Origin: Symbiodinium natans
Lineage: Eukaryota; Sar; Dinophyceae; Suessiales; Symbiodiniaceae
Direction: 5' to 3'
Assembly: GCA_905221605.1 (NCBI GenBank)
Contig: CAJNDS010000066.1
Location: 177,081-241,080, forward strand
Length of the DNA stretch: 64,000 bases
The notes under the pieces are model-generated. The model ran no database searches. It was not told where the DNA came from and saw only the letters and a program-made list of their open reading frames with translations. Shown here piece after piece: positions 13,583 through 26,500 of this stretch (the first letter of the stretch is position 1; every line of letters starts with the position of its first letter). Made by a program: the position numbers and the translations under genes.

Positions 13583-13682
13583 CAGTACAGCATTTTTTTG
13601 CTTGTTTTTGCTCAAAAGATGGGTTTTTTGGGGGACAGTACAGCGTTTTTGCAGTCCCAGGCCTCCAAAATGCTGTACTGTT
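13583..13682. repeat. inverted repeat with internal direct copy
   Basis: ACAGTACAGCATTTT near 13583 has its reverse complement AAAATGCTGTACTGT near 13667, so the segment can fold into a hairpin with a loop of about 70 bases. A third copy, GACAGTACAGCGTTTT, lies in the loop at about 13635. The surrounding 13.5-14.6 kb is more A+T-rich than the rest of the window. Confidence 0.7.
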
Positions 13683-14084
13683 CCAAAAACAACAATGTTT
13701 TTAAAGAACAAGGTGCACGGCCGGCCCAGCAAAGAACAAGACACTAGGGGCAGCCTCGATTTTCTTCATGCTTTACTCCATATTGATATTTTCAGAAGCA
13801 GAACCTTCTATTGTCTCGATATTCTCAGCGTAAAACTGAATTTTCTCTATTGTAATAGTCAAAACTCTATTTATCGAAGTTGTCAGAGAAAAAATAGATA
13901 TTTCCTCTACATTTCCATACGAACACCTTCCGAAGGACTTGATCCTGAACCGATGCAGTGGACGTGTGGAGTTTTTGCTTTGATCTTTTATTGGGGTGTG
14001 TTTCTTTGTTTTTGTCGATTTTCTTGGGTTTTACTCAGGTCCATATATTCATAGGATTTGGTCCATGGATTTGTTTTTTTCCCC

Positions 14085-14620
14085 TATGTTCATAGGATTC
14101 CAGCTACTTTTTAATTTTAAAAAAGGACTCCAAAGAATCTTGCTAAGGATTCTATGAATTTCAATAGGATTCCGAGTGTTTTTCATAGGGTTCCTGTGAA
14201 TTTCAATAGGATTCCTATGAGTTTTTAGTTTTATAGGAAAGCCTGTTATAATCTCGTCCAGGGGCGCGCCTTTGCTTTAGTCGGGACGCGGGTGGCCGAG
14301 TCTCCGGGTGTGTGTGATTTTTTGTTTTCGGGACCCGGCTGGCCGAGCAAAAACGGAAAAGGAAAAGGATTCCTCTCAAATGTATTTTGGCGGGTTCTTG
14401 TTAATTGTTAGAGGATTCCTACAAATCTTAAAAGGTTTCTGACAAAAGTTAATAGGATTTCTATTATTAGTTTTGAAAGAGTTCTTACTAATTTTAATGC
14501 GATTCCAAAATAGTTTTGCTAAGGATTCTATTAATTTCAACAGGATTCCTAGTATTTTCAATAGGATTCCTATGGAATCCTATGATTTTTTAGTTTTACA
14601 GGAAACCTGTTATGATCTCG
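14085..14620. repeat. interspersed TAGGATTCC words
   Basis: More than a dozen copies of TAGGATTCC/AGGATTCC, often within TTTCAATAGGATTCCTATG, spaced by 15-40 bases. Reverse-complement copies (GGAATCC) occur at about 15670-15770, forming the outer part of the inverted module described separately. Confidence 0.8.
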
Positions 14621-15790
14621 TCGGGGGGTGCATTTTCTTTTTTTGTTAGGGACGCGGCTGGCCGAGTCCAAAACGAAACGCTCCGGGCGCTGTTCTGTTT
14701 TTTTCGGGACCCCCCCCCCGACACTCACTCACTTGCGGGTCGTGTGGACCTTCGTCCAGGGGCGCGTTTTTTTGTTTTTGTTCCGGACGCGGTTGAACAT
14801 CTTAGAACCAAAGCTGCATCCTTGGACTTGCGGCGACTTGCTACAAGCTTCGAGCCCAGGAAGAACCAGATCCAAGTCAGGGATGCTTGTGGGAAACTTA
14901 GCTAGGGCTCTTGAGTTCCTGCCGGTCCTTACCCATGTTATTCAGCTTATTCCCGAGCCAAACATCTTGAGTCCTGAATCTTGGATCCGGCACTGAGCCA
15001 GGGACTGAGAGACTGAAACTTCAGTCCCGAATTTTCAGGTGTTTTCTTCCCTTCCGGGGCATCTTGAATCCGGTATTCGGTCCGGTATCCGAGACTGAAA
15101 AGACTCAGCATTCAAGGTGCTTCGGAAAAAACACCCAGAACATCTTGAATCTTGAGTCCGGGACTGAACATTTATTCCCTTAGCCCCTGGCTCAGATTTG
15201 GGGCTTGAGATGCTTCGTGAAAGTACATGTTTTTCATCTTCGAGAATCAGATCTTCATGCGGCATAGTCAAGAAGCTCAAGTTTCCTGCGTTGCCAGTGC
15301 ACGTGGACTTTTTTTTAAGTTTCAAGTGACTTGCAACTGAAAACATGATCTCATGCATAGTGTCGCTCTCCCCCCTGCCCCCACCCCGCCCCCACCCCGC
15401 CCCCACCCAGCCCCCACCCAGCCCCCACCCCGCCCCCGCCCCACCCCCCCCCCCCCCCCGGCCACAAATCCGTCCATCCAAAAGAGTCAGCGACGAGAAG
15501 AAAAGTGTGTTTGTTTTTGCTCGGCCAGCTCTTCTTCTTTTCCCTTTTTTGCTCGACCAGCCGCGTCCTGAACAAAAAAAGCGCCGGAGTGTCTGTTTTG
15601 CTCGGCCAAAACAAGCGACCCTGGACGAGATTATAACAGGTTTTCCTATTCCTATAAAACTAAAAACGCATAGGAATCCCTATTATTAAGTTCACAGGAA
15701 TCCTATTAACAATACTAGGAATCCTTTTGAAATTCATGGAACCCTTGGCAAATTGTTTGGAATCCGATTAAAATTAGTAAGAGTTCTGTG
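14231..15790. mobile_element. duplicated and inverted module, possible foldback/MITE-like element
   Basis: A module of about 70 bases, beginning AGGAAA(G)CCTGTTAT, then ATCTCGTC and ending GGACGCGG(C/G)TGGCCGAG, appears twice on the + strand (about 14236-14302 and 14600-14667). It appears again as its reverse complement at about 15520-15645, which ends GACGAGATTATAACAGG. Each copy is bordered by TAGGATTCC words in matching orientation. The repeats therefore face each other across about 0.85 kb. No transposase was seen in between. A non-autonomous foldback element or segmental inverted duplication fits; the class is inference. Confidence 0.55.
15366..15462. repeat. C-rich CCCCCACCCCGC array and poly-C
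   Basis: About eight imperfect CCCCCACCC(A/C)GC units followed by a run of C. Long proline/glycine frames across it are composition artefacts. Confidence 0.9.
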
Positions 15791-16377
15791 TGGTGATGGC
15801 ATTCTTTCACTGCGAGCCCTTGCCCTTCGGGCTCTTTGGTTTCTCAAAAGACAGCTCTCAAGGCTGCGGCGACCGTGCTGGGCTTGCTGGCCCTGTCGTT
15901 GTGCGGCTGCAAGGATGGCACCGCCGCCGCATTGGTTTAAGGGATGTTTGGGGAACATTTGTTGGTTAAGAGGGTTTGGGGGCCAGCGTCAGCGGGTCGG
16001 GTTGGGAGTTTGGGAATGATTTTTCAGAAATCGTACTGAAAGCCCTCGCGCCGTTGCGCCTCAACCACAAAGCGAAGCCATTAAGCGCCGACAGAGCGGT
16101 GCCTTGGATTGGTGGCACATTGGTGGCACCACGTTTGCCTGCGGTGTGAGTTTTGGTTGGGGGCTGCAGGGATTGCGCTCAAAGCATGACACCACTTGCC
16201 ACAGCCCAGCCAGAGTCTCAGAGCCTTGAGGCTTTGACACGTCAGGGTGAGCAACCGTCACAACGAAGCTGAAGGAATTTCCTTTTTTATTCTCCCTCTC
16301 TTTCTGTCTCTCTCGCTCTGTCTCTCTCCCTTCTCTGTCTCTCTGTTTTGTTGTCTCTCTCATTTTGTGTTTTTTTT

Positions 16378-16408
<31 letters not shown>

Positions 16409-19401
16409 TTCTGCTATTGCTCTATACGCTTATGCATATATATATATATAATTAGACTTATATAATGTGTGGGTACATGCCAATCTCTTCGTGACCGTTC
16501 CTGCGCTTTGTCACAGATATTCAGCGTCAAATCACTTACCCAATCACTTCGCCAATACGACATCCACCTAGCCATGCAGCTGCACAGAGATAGTCACACA
16601 GCCAAGCCAAACGTTCAACAACCCGACGTCGATCCAATCAAATGCCGACATGCGGGCTGCACTGTGGTGGGCGCGTAGGCCGCGATGGCTAAGGACAGAA
16701 GCATATGTTTTCCACACTTTTGTGGTGGGGGGGGGGGGGAGTGCGGGGAGGGTGGAGGGTAAGGTAGGGTTCGGGTGGGGGGGGGTTGTTTTTACGAACC
16801 TCCATCTGTCTCGATGAGGCGATGATGGCGGCAAGTCGCCCTCGCCGAGCCCTCCAGGTGGCCAAACACTTACCAAAATTCAAGGGGGCCTAATGAGGGG
16901 TGGCAGGTTTTCGGCCTCAATTCGGTCTGTTTGCGCACGTCTTGGGTGAGCCTTGCAATTCGCAATGGTCACTCTTTTTGTTCTTTGCCCGAAGAAATTG
17001 AGGGTGTTCGGGGTGCCACTCACCACTCCTCCTTCAACTCCTCTTGAATGTTTCGCACCTGAGAACTTGAGCTTGAGGTCTGCCTTATAGGACGTTTAGG
17101 TGCTTTGTCGCTTGACGGGGCCTTTATGGCTTCGGGCGTTCAGTGGTTCAGGCTGTCAGGTTGTCAGAAGCATCTGTTGGGCATCTTTGGCTCGTGCTTA
17201 TTTTCTTTTTTTTTTTTTGGGGGGGGGGGTTCCAGGATCGACGGCGACGACCACAGAGCGGCCAGCAGGCCGCGCCACTTTCCCAAAGCCCGAACCGCAG
17301 CCAAAAGGGAAGCAAATGGGAAGCAGAAGGGAGCGAAGCAACGTGAAGTCAGAGAAGCACTCAAATGTGCGAAGCAAGGCACCAAGAGGATCAGGTCAGC
17401 TTTAGAAGAGTGACGCTTGAGCAGAAGCTCACCTCACCTTTACTCGCACACTTCAAACTCTGTTTATAGGCCTAACCAGTTGAATCCTAAAGCCCCACAC
17501 ACTGACACCTCCAAAACCTGAAGCCTTGAAACCAGGTCCAATCACTTGCCCAGCCGATATGGATCGGGCGCACTGCAGCAAGCCGTTCCCTGAGACGGTT
17601 TAGGGTTCGGAGGGTTCGGAGTGCTTGGTGCTTGGTGCCAGGGGCACTGTGCCCTCTCTTGGTCTCCTCCTCCCAAACCTTAATCCAGCCCGCCCACCCC
17701 CTTCCACCCTGTCCCCAGGTGCTACTTTACCGGTGGCTCCGCAGGCGAGACACAATGCCCTGGCGCCCAGGGACACTCAGGATGCGTTCTTTGTTAGGCG
17801 TGCATAGTGTGGTTTGGGGGCCTGCATTGAATACTTGGTGGATTCTACTGAGGGCTGAGGGTGTTGAACTTAAGCCGCTGAGACGCATCATTTGTGAATT
17901 GTGACTGCCAGAAGATTCGCCGAGGCCAGGAGTGCGCATCTCCATATACTTTGAAGGACAAGGCAGGCTCTTTAACACCCTAACTTTCTGAACTCCCTTC
18001 TTCTCTCCGAGACCGTTTCAGTGGATGTTGAAACATGTGAGCACGGAATCTCTCCATGTTGTTTGTGCTTTCCCTCTGTGTCTTTCGTGTTGTTGTTTTT
18101 TTTTTTCTCTCTCTCTCTCTCTCTGCCTATTCTCTGCCTATGTCTCGTTCTTCAGTTGGCAGTCGCTCTGCATGTCCTTAATCAAATCCATTGCACCAAA
18201 TGCCACGGGCACAAACATCAACAAGAGGCCATCAAGAGTGGCCCGCAGAAAGGAGAGCCGCCCAGGGCCTCTCGAAAGAAGCACCCACATCTCAGCATCT
18301 CTCACCATCTCTCACCATCTCTCGCCATGTCTCACCACTTCTCACCGTTTCTCACCGTTTCTCACCATTGTCTTCCCCTTGTGTTGTCCAGGTGTGCCAA
18401 GTCTCCTGTGCCTCGCTGCCGGCGCCTGCGGCACCGCCGGGCATGCACTGCCCCTGGGGGAGCAGGGGGCGCGGAGGAGGGAGCATTGAGCAATTGGCAC
18501 AGCATTCGACATAGAGCTTCTGCAATGCAGCAGCAAGGGTTTATATAGGAGTCCCTTGTGGGGCTTTGGGGTCCGGAGCAGGGGCACTTTCGGGTTGCCA
18601 GGCTTCGAGCTTGGGGGATTTGGTTTGGGATTCAGTGTTCAGCCACTCACAGTTACACAGTTGCTCACGTTCGCACTTCTCGGACGGTCAGGCTGCGCTC
18701 CAAGCATGTTGTTTTTGCTTGCCAACGTTTCCCGAATTCTCGAAAGTAGCAAAAGCGTGTTGCCGCGCACTTTCCGTGGCTTCGGGACACGTTGCATCTG
18801 AAAACCTTGGGGTGCGCCGGGCCAGGGACGTTGTCCTTGGACCCTTAAACTCAAAACAAGGAGGGGGGGGAGCGTGCCCCAACGAAGAAGCTCCCAAGTC
18901 AGCCGCTAGCTGCCGTGCAGGAGCCCAGATGGTGTTTGAAACAGGAAAGCAGCGCTTGAAAGCCAGCAGCCCGCAGCCAGCTTGAGGCCAGCTGGCGGGA
19001 CACCAGCCCACAGCCAGCTTAAGGCCAGTGCTTAAAAGCCACCAATCTTTAACAGCCGGTGCGGCAGCTCATCGCTTGAAAGCGCGCAGCCTGGGAGACT
19101 TGGATAGTTTACTAAGTTTACGTTTTCATGTTTGGAAAATGTGAGGGAGAACGGCCCGCAGCCAGCTTGGGACCCCGCTGGCGTTTGTGCAATATGTCAG
19201 GCAAGGCCTTTGTCGCAAAAACGAGGTTTTAGCTTGAACCCTCGGAAATTTTGTGGGCCAGTGCTTGAATAACCTGCGGGGGACACTTGCGCACCGTTCC
19301 TGGAGTTGTTGATAGTTGAAAATGTTTCAGGTTGAGTCCGAAACCCAAGTCGATTCCGAGCATCAAACGATGGACAGTGCGTTTTCTTGCCGAGACAAGG
19401 C
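15791..19401. other. stretch without an identifiable gene
   Basis: No recognised domain. One short frame at about 15860-15940 reads ATVLGLLALSLCGCKDG, which looks like a signal-peptide core, but it is isolated. The stretch contains a CT-rich tract (16285-16410), a short (TA)n (16435-16452), a T/G run (17205-17229), a CT run (18095-18125) and TCTCACCAT octamers (about 18296-18370). Confidence 0.4.
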
Positions 19402-19553
19402 CTAAAGATGCCATGGCCTACAACGGCATGAGCTGGCCAGAGGTCTGCTTCGATGAGGAGGAGGCGGCACACATGCAAGACTCTAGCGACCCTAGAGCGG
19501 CCCTAGCGGCCCTAGCGGCCCCAGCGGCCCTTCTGCCCAATGGAGCACGTTGA
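19402..19553 (+). CDS. possible exon, unidentified
   Basis: The frame reads DAMAYNGMSWPEVCFDEE, continues EAAHMQDSSDPRAAL and an alanine/leucine-rich tail made by four GCGGCCCTA-like units, and stops at TGA. It lies about 1 kb upstream of the first phosphatase exon on the same strand, so it could be an upstream exon of that gene or the end of another. Nothing in it matches a phosphatase motif. Confidence 0.25.
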
Positions 19554-19639
19554 TTTCTTAAAAGCCTACGCAGGGCTCAGTCTCTTTCTGAAAGCTCCCT
19601 GAAGTTTGCAAATGAGCCCTGTTTGGAGAGGTTTAGGGA

Positions 19640-20225
19640 TATTTAGGGTGTGCCTGCGGATGCTGGAAGAATTGGGGGTCTGGGAGTGCTCGCTGCAACC
19701 AGATCCACTTCTTCACCGTCGGTGACGCTTTGCTCGCACTTGGCTTCTTGGGGACTTGCACCAGAATCTCCCCAGAAAATCCTTGGAGTACCCAACCCAC
19801 GATTATTCGCAGAGAATCCCTAGAGTGCTCGGTATATCCCAAGAATCCCTTGTGTGGTACTGCCAGAATTTTCACTCAGAACCCCTGGAGTGCGCAACAC
19901 CAGAACTTTTCCAGAGAATCAGTGGAAGAGTGCAGTTCACCCAACCTTAGACTATTAGAGTGTCCCCCGAGAATTGCTGGAATGCCAGAGCATAGCCAAG
20001 AATCCCTGGAGTGGCCAATCGCAGAGTATCCCCAGAGAAGCTTTATTGGCTTGCCCAACTCCAGAGTATCCCCAGAGTGCACAATCCCAGAGTATCCCCA
20101 GAGAATCCCTCAGCCCACCATCCCCAAAACATCCTGGAGCGCACACCCCCAGAGTATTCATTACTAGTACAGAAAATAAGTTGATTCCCCAACCCCAGAG
20201 AATGCCCAGAAGGAATCCCTAAACA
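19640..20225. repeat. degenerate minisatellite with CCAGAGAATCCC core
   Basis: Roughly a dozen imperfect units of 35-50 bases built on CCCAGAGAATCCCTGGAGTG, alternating with CCCAACC. The same core recurs at 24020-24130 and 29690-29780, so it is a dispersed as well as a local repeat. Confidence 0.8.
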
Positions 20226-20577
20226 GAAAAACACACTCGATCCTCAGGACTATAGCGCTAAACCCTTTACACAACTCGAAAAGAAACCCCTCAAAGTCAG
20301 CCCTGAAAGCCCGCCAAAAAATCCTACACCCTGCAACCCAAATCTGAAAGACATCAGTCCATGCAAGTGAGGTCAACAGACAGAAATACGTCGTCTAGAA
20401 GCCACCGAAGGGAACAAAGATGCAAGCGAGGCAAGACAGCCAGGAGACCGACTCCAACCTGGTAGCCGTATAGCAGTAGAAAAGGCTTTCTGTCATGGAG
20501 CCGTCGCCACGCTCAGCTCAAACTACTGTACCTTTCGCAACGAAGCACATGGTACTCTATCCCAAGCTGCTACTGAG

Positions 20578-23500
20578 GACTGGGGAGGCTGGCTGTTCCA
20601 GAGTTGCGTCGGATTTTCTTGTCGGGCTTAGGAGTTGCTGGTCCTGTTGATTCCTGTTGGCAACCCCTGAAGGCTTGAGATGCCCCCCCGTTCCCTCCCC
20701 CCCCCCCCCCTCCAAACTGATCCCTCGAAGCCTGCGACAAGGTGGCGATTTGTAGGGTTCTTGGCAACGGGCGTTGGTGCAGGCGTTTGCTCCTGGACAG
20801 ATGGCAAGTGCTCAGCTCAGCCGGTAGGGCTAAGGGAATGGTGTGCATATAAGTTCAGTGGAGTAGTAGGGGGTCATGCATCCCAGCACTCTGAAGCGCT
20901 TGCTGCTCTCAAGCCCCTAGGTGCAACGATGGGAGCAACCCCTATGCCGCAAAGAAGCCGGAGCTTAAGGGAAAGCAGGGGGCCGAGGTGTGTAGAACTG
21001 CTCGCAATGCAAGAGCCTTTGCCCTAAGAACCTGGAAGCCTTCATGCTCAACTTCGGTTCTGAGGCCCTTCCCTATGCCGAATCGCCACGGGGCACCCCT
21101 TCAGGAGCCCATCGCCAGGTCCCTACACGGTGAAGGGGGGAGCGGGCAAGCGGCTTCCGGGCTTCCCTTTCTGTCTTTGTGGTCAGTGATTTTCCTTTGT
21201 TGCTTTGAAGAGAGCAAGGAGCCAAAAATGACAAAAAATGCCGAGAGCCATTGTCAGAGTCACCTCGAAGGGCATGTTCCAGGAGTCGCTGCCCCCACGG
21301 ACTCCACGGAACCTACTGTGCACTGTACACGCCGCCAACAGACTTTGGAACTTTGGAGTCATGGTCGACTCGAGCATCGGGGTGGAAGAGGGTTTAATTC
21401 AAAGAGGTGCCGTGAGCTGGGAGCTTGGACTGGCTTGCTCCGGATGATTTCGACGTCTTCCTGCGACATTCCGCAGGGCCTTAAAGCCCCGAGTCCTTAA
21501 ACAACTCGCCTTAGGAGAGGGGGCGGTGCTGAAGCCTTGAGTCTTCATGTTTATATCACTAGACGAGGATTTCACGCAACAGCAACACATGTGATGGCCT
21601 TGATGGTCAAGGATTGGATGGCGCAGAACCTCGTTGCGGACCGGATGAAGGAGAAGGCCTCCTGGGGGCGTTGGGCTCGCTTATTGGCTGACCTTGGTGA
21701 GCATTAGCACGTGACGCACTTGTACTTCCCTTTGTCTTGCACATTGGCACATCCATTCTACGACGAAGCTGAACAGGTACAGGAGCTGGAGAAGGAGGGC
21801 TCAGGTCCCAGGTTTCGAGATGCGATTCTGCCGATTCTGCTACATGTGATGTACAGAAGGATGCTCTTCCTCTCTCTTCCTCGCGCATGTCTGAGGCAAG
21901 GCACCCAAGTTTGTGCTCAACGTAGGCTGGGTCCACTCTTCGGTTGAGATCCAGAATGTGTGTCAGTTGTTGAGTTGCGCGTCGTATTGCAGTTGTCTCA
22001 GTGTTCGCCTCGGCTCGCAAGAGCAACGAAGCCACCTGTGAGGGCGCGCCTCAGACTCACTTCGTTGCAAAGGATGAAGATGATGAAGACCTCCTCTTGG
22101 GGATGTTTTGGCCATCAATCCGGGAGCAAGAGAACGAACAACGATGCCACGCAATTGGCCATTGTTGGCCAAAGTCTTCGGAGTCTTCGGCCTTCGCAGC
22201 ACAAATGGCGGGCCGGCTGGAAAAAGGGGATCCCGACCTCGCGCAATTCCCGAAGAAGCTGAGATGCTATGGGCCCATGACCTCGCAGAGATCACTGAGA
22301 TTACACGTACGTGACTTCGTGTACGAAACATACATGTACATGTGGGCGCGCGCGTTCGCGCACGGATGGGTGGGTGGGTGGGTGGGTGGGTGGGTGGGTG
22401 GGTGCGTGGGTGCGTGGGTGCGTGGGTGCGTGGGTGCGTGGGTGCGTGGGTGGGTGGGTGGGTGGGTGTGTGTGTGTGTGCGCGCGCGGGAGTGTGTGTG
22501 TGTGTGTATATGTTTTTTTTGTTTGTGCGTGTCTTTGTGTCTTTGTGGCATTCCCGTGCAGGGGATAACTTCTACCCGGGCGGCGTTAACACGCACATGC
22601 CTGAGCTTCTGGGGGGCCTGAAGGGCGGCCTGAAGGGCTCATAGATGCACAGCATGTCATGTCAAGGCTGATGAGGGCTCAGCACTGCGGTTCAGTCTTA
22701 AGATTCACCATCTCGCCACCTCTAAACCCTCACAACCAGGGCAAGGCCTAAATGGACGCCCCCCCCCCCCCCCCCACGTAAATGTAATTAACGCAAAGGT
22801 CGTTCCGTCGTTCGCTCCCTCACACTGCTCTCTGCCCTTCTGAGTTCAGGTCCCAAGAGTCACCCCTCTGGGATACAGTATGATGCAGTATCATACAGCT
22901 CCTGTCCCAAGTCTGCGCCCCGTCGATTCCACATTAAGGCTCTATGCAAACAAGCAAGTCCAAGGCACTGCGACAACGGCTCGCCGCACGAAGCCTCCTT
23001 CACCCAATCTCAGTGGGGAACTGAGCCTGGCAAGATTTTGGCAACAAAGTTGATGCGAGTTGGGGTCTAGATGGGTTCAGAGTGTGAGAGGGTGTGTGTG
23101 TGTGTGGGGCTCTTATCGAAACCGCCCCAAGGTTTGCGCAAGTTTTCGAGCAGATGTACCCGGTGCAGGCGCGCCCTCACTTTGGTGTCGAAAGCTCTTG
23201 GGGGCGCGCTCTCTCAGAGAGAGCGCTCTCTTCTCGCCATGGTGTCTCTTCACACACGGGAGGTCCCCGAGAGCACTAATCTCCGACGTGCTGACGTATG
23301 CTGTTACGACTGACGCACGCTCATAGCTGGAGCAAGCGGAAAAGTCACATGAAAGGTCCCATGTCGGAGGTTTGTTCAATGCCATGTTGGGATTCCAGGC
23401 CCCGTATGCACCTTGCATCAGAATCCATACCCCACTAGCGGAACAAGCAAAGCAAAACAGAAGCTTTGGTCGGTGGATGCTTTGAGCAAGCAGGTGCCAA

Positions 23501-26500
23501 ACACACAGCAGTGAACCTCATTGAGCCTAGTGAACCTGCAGAAAAGAACGGGTGAGGTCCGGACTCTGTTGCTGGAGGGTCTGAGCTGAATGGCCCTGAA
23601 TGGCGATCCCCAAGACGCGGCTTGGGGTCCATGCTTCCCAAGCCCAAGCCCATCGAAAGCCTCCCCAACCCACGATTTGCCCGACTTCGCCCGGCATGTC
23701 TGGAGCTCGAGAGGTTTTTTTCGGTGTAGACGGAGCTTACCGCAAAGGCTGAGCTTCGGGGCCGCTACGGGCCCTATGGGCTGCTCCATTGGTTTGTTTT
23801 TTTTTTTGGCGCGCCCAATCCTGAGAGGACCTGGGGAACATCGAGTGGTGGAGCGCAGCGGCCTGAGGCGACCTCTATAGACTGGTTCATTGCATCACTC
23901 TTGATGTTGTGTTTTCTGTAAGCACCCTCGGTGTGGGATTGTTCGAGCTTTTCGCTTGGCCATTCTCCTGGTCCAGGTCTTTCTTTACTCCTAGGCAACC
24001 TCGCCCACTGCAGAAAACCCAGCTCAGAGAATCCCGCGCCCACGTCCAGAAAAATCCCGCAGAGTGGCAGATTCGCCTGCCCGCACGAATGGAGGCCTTC
24101 CTTCAGAGAATCCTGCAGTGTTTTCCGGGAGTGCCAAGATCTGTCTTTAGGTGAGGATCGATTGTTGCGGTTCGGGTGGACCTCCTGCGTTTCGTGTCAC
24201 GTAGGGCCATGTAAAGCCCAAGAAAATGCCCCCCCGAGGTGCTCGGAAACCACGATTATGGGGGCGTCTGCTACATCAAGGCGGGATGTGGGGCCGGATC
24301 TGGCGGGATGCGAGCTCCAGGAGGGCGAGCATCCGAGAAAGCAGATTGGAATTTGTTTTACTTTTGCATGTATTTGGGTCGTCTTTGTTGAAAGCAGGAA
24401 GAAAGGAAGAAGGGAAGAAAAAGAGGGCAGAAGGGAAGATGGGAAGACGGGAAGAGGCCAGAAGGGAAAAAGGGAAGGAAAGGGAAGGAAAGGGAAGGAA
24501 AGGGAAGGAATGGGAAGGAAAGGGAAGGAAAGGGAAGGAAAGGGAAGGAAAGGGAAGGAAAGGGAAGGAAAGGGAAGGAAAGGGAAGGAAAGGAAAGGAA
24601 AGCGAAGGAAAGGGAAAGAAAGGGAAGGAAAGGGAAGGAAAGGGAAGGCCTGACGAATAGCTTCCAAACCCATCTTTGAATGGCCCCATTGTGATCCTGT
24701 TCTATTTTTCGCGTTTTTGTTGGTTTTTTGAGAAAGACTGAAAGAAAGACATAAATAAAGAAGGAACCAAAGAACGAACGTGGAAGAATGAAAAATGAAA
24801 GAATGCAAGAATGAAAGAGAAAATACATAATGACAGAATGACAGAATGAAGGAAGGAAAGAAAGAAAGAAAGAATGAAAGAAATAGCCGATCAAAACATA
24901 CAAAAGGAACGAAAGAAAGAACAAGCAAACACCAGTGAATTTCTTATGCAAGGAAACATGACGATGAAGGGGCGCTTTTTCAATTCTGTTGAAACCTTGC
25001 AAGACTGCTTCAACAAATGTCGTGCCCTACAAGGACCTTTTCAAACCTGCCAGGGGAGGATTGTGTTTTGAAATGGGGATGAGCGACCCGCTTGACGTTA
25101 CTGTTGGGAAGCGGGGTGGGAATGAGATTGAGTTCCTCGAAAGAGCCGGTGGGTCTTTTAAGCTTGAGGCTGATGCAGAAAAATCTGAGGCATCCATCGA
25201 ATAAATCCTCGAAGCGATTTCAACCTCCAACCTTCAAGAGGGGTGGCTGCTCCAAGGATACTCGGCAGCTCTTTCTTTGCGTGGCTTCTCTGCAGGTGTA
25301 CTTAGGACCTCTTTGCAGGCCTTCCCTTTTGAGGGTGGCAGCACTCCAAAGGGACCAGGCCCCAGAGTCTGGGAAAGGAGGCGAGGAGCGTAACACTTCC
25401 TAGAAATCGAAGAACAGCACGCACCAAGCGTGGAGAACAGCGATCCTTATCTAGCCAGCCCCTGAAAACCTCAGTCCGGCCCCAACTGGCGGAGGGCTGG
25501 GACCAGCAGATCTACTACACCTTCAAGGAGGGGTTTTGAAGAGAAGGGTTGCACAACTTGTACAAGTGGACAATCCGGAAGCCATCATCTTCTGACCAAG
25601 GGCTCACACCCCTGAAATTCCGAAGGTGCAAAGCAAGTTGTATTTGGGCTTGAATTTTGTGCTGTGCATCACTTGTGCATCGTTTGTACATTGTTGGTGC
25701 ACCGCTCGTGCACCCTTTGTGCACGTCTGGAGGAGGGTGGGCGCTGGGTGATGCCGGCCCAGTACTGGCATCGGCGAGTGAACTTCAAAACGTCGGCCGC
25801 TCCGGAGTTAGCTGGTCTTTTGAGGTTAGCTGGTCTTTTGAGGGACTTCATCCGCTTTGGTGGGTTCACGGTAATTCAAAATTGTATGGGTAAGTGCGAG
25901 AGGGATGTGGTGTATTCTCAACTACAGACCTCGTAGGCGCATCAGCCTCTTCTGCGGACCCTAGTCAAGCTTGTCCAGCGGCAGATTTTCGTGCCGTCTT
26001 CGCCCCGCTCTGACACTTGTTTTTCAGTGGGCGAAACACGAAGCCATTTTTAGGTCATCTTGGATTCAGCTGGGGTGTCCACTTGCCCTCGAAAAAGGTC
26101 GGATAGGGTGCAACATCCGAGATCATAGTTGCAAGCGTGAGAGACAAAACAGAGAGATAACGTGTGTAAACAAGGCTGCAAAATCAAGCACGAACGATGT
26201 CGCCATCTTAAAGTATCCTTGTTTTTTGGCTTGCCCTGCAACAGGGCAAGCAAAGCACCCTCAAGCGATGCCAAAAGCATGCTTTCTGCCACGGAGCCCC
26301 GGTTACCTCCGGTCCTTTGAAAGGTTCAACGTGGACTTCTGGTTCCTGGACACCAACATCCTGGACACCCAGAATCCCGCGGCTCCCGCCTCAGTTTTGG
26401 AAGTTTGGAGTTGGGCGGGGGGGTAGGCTTATTGAGGATGACGTAGGAGCTCGGCTGGCATTTGTCACAGGTGACTTTTTACAGGTCCTTCCCTACATAA

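Noticed and set aside
19640-20225. Regularly spaced repeats as a CRISPR array
   Set aside because: Units vary in length and sequence, spacers are themselves repeat-derived, there are no cas genes, and the genome is eukaryotic.
22001-22621. 206-codon + frame ending near the GDNFY motif
   Set aside because: Most of it is the GGGT/GT repeat; the real GDNFY exon starts after the CCCGTGCAG acceptor at 22561 and reads in a different frame from this one.
23931-25002. Lysine/glycine-rich + frames and serine/phenylalanine-rich minus frames of up to 240 codons
   Set aside because: They derive from the GGGAAGGAAA and GAAA repeats in a phosphatase intron.
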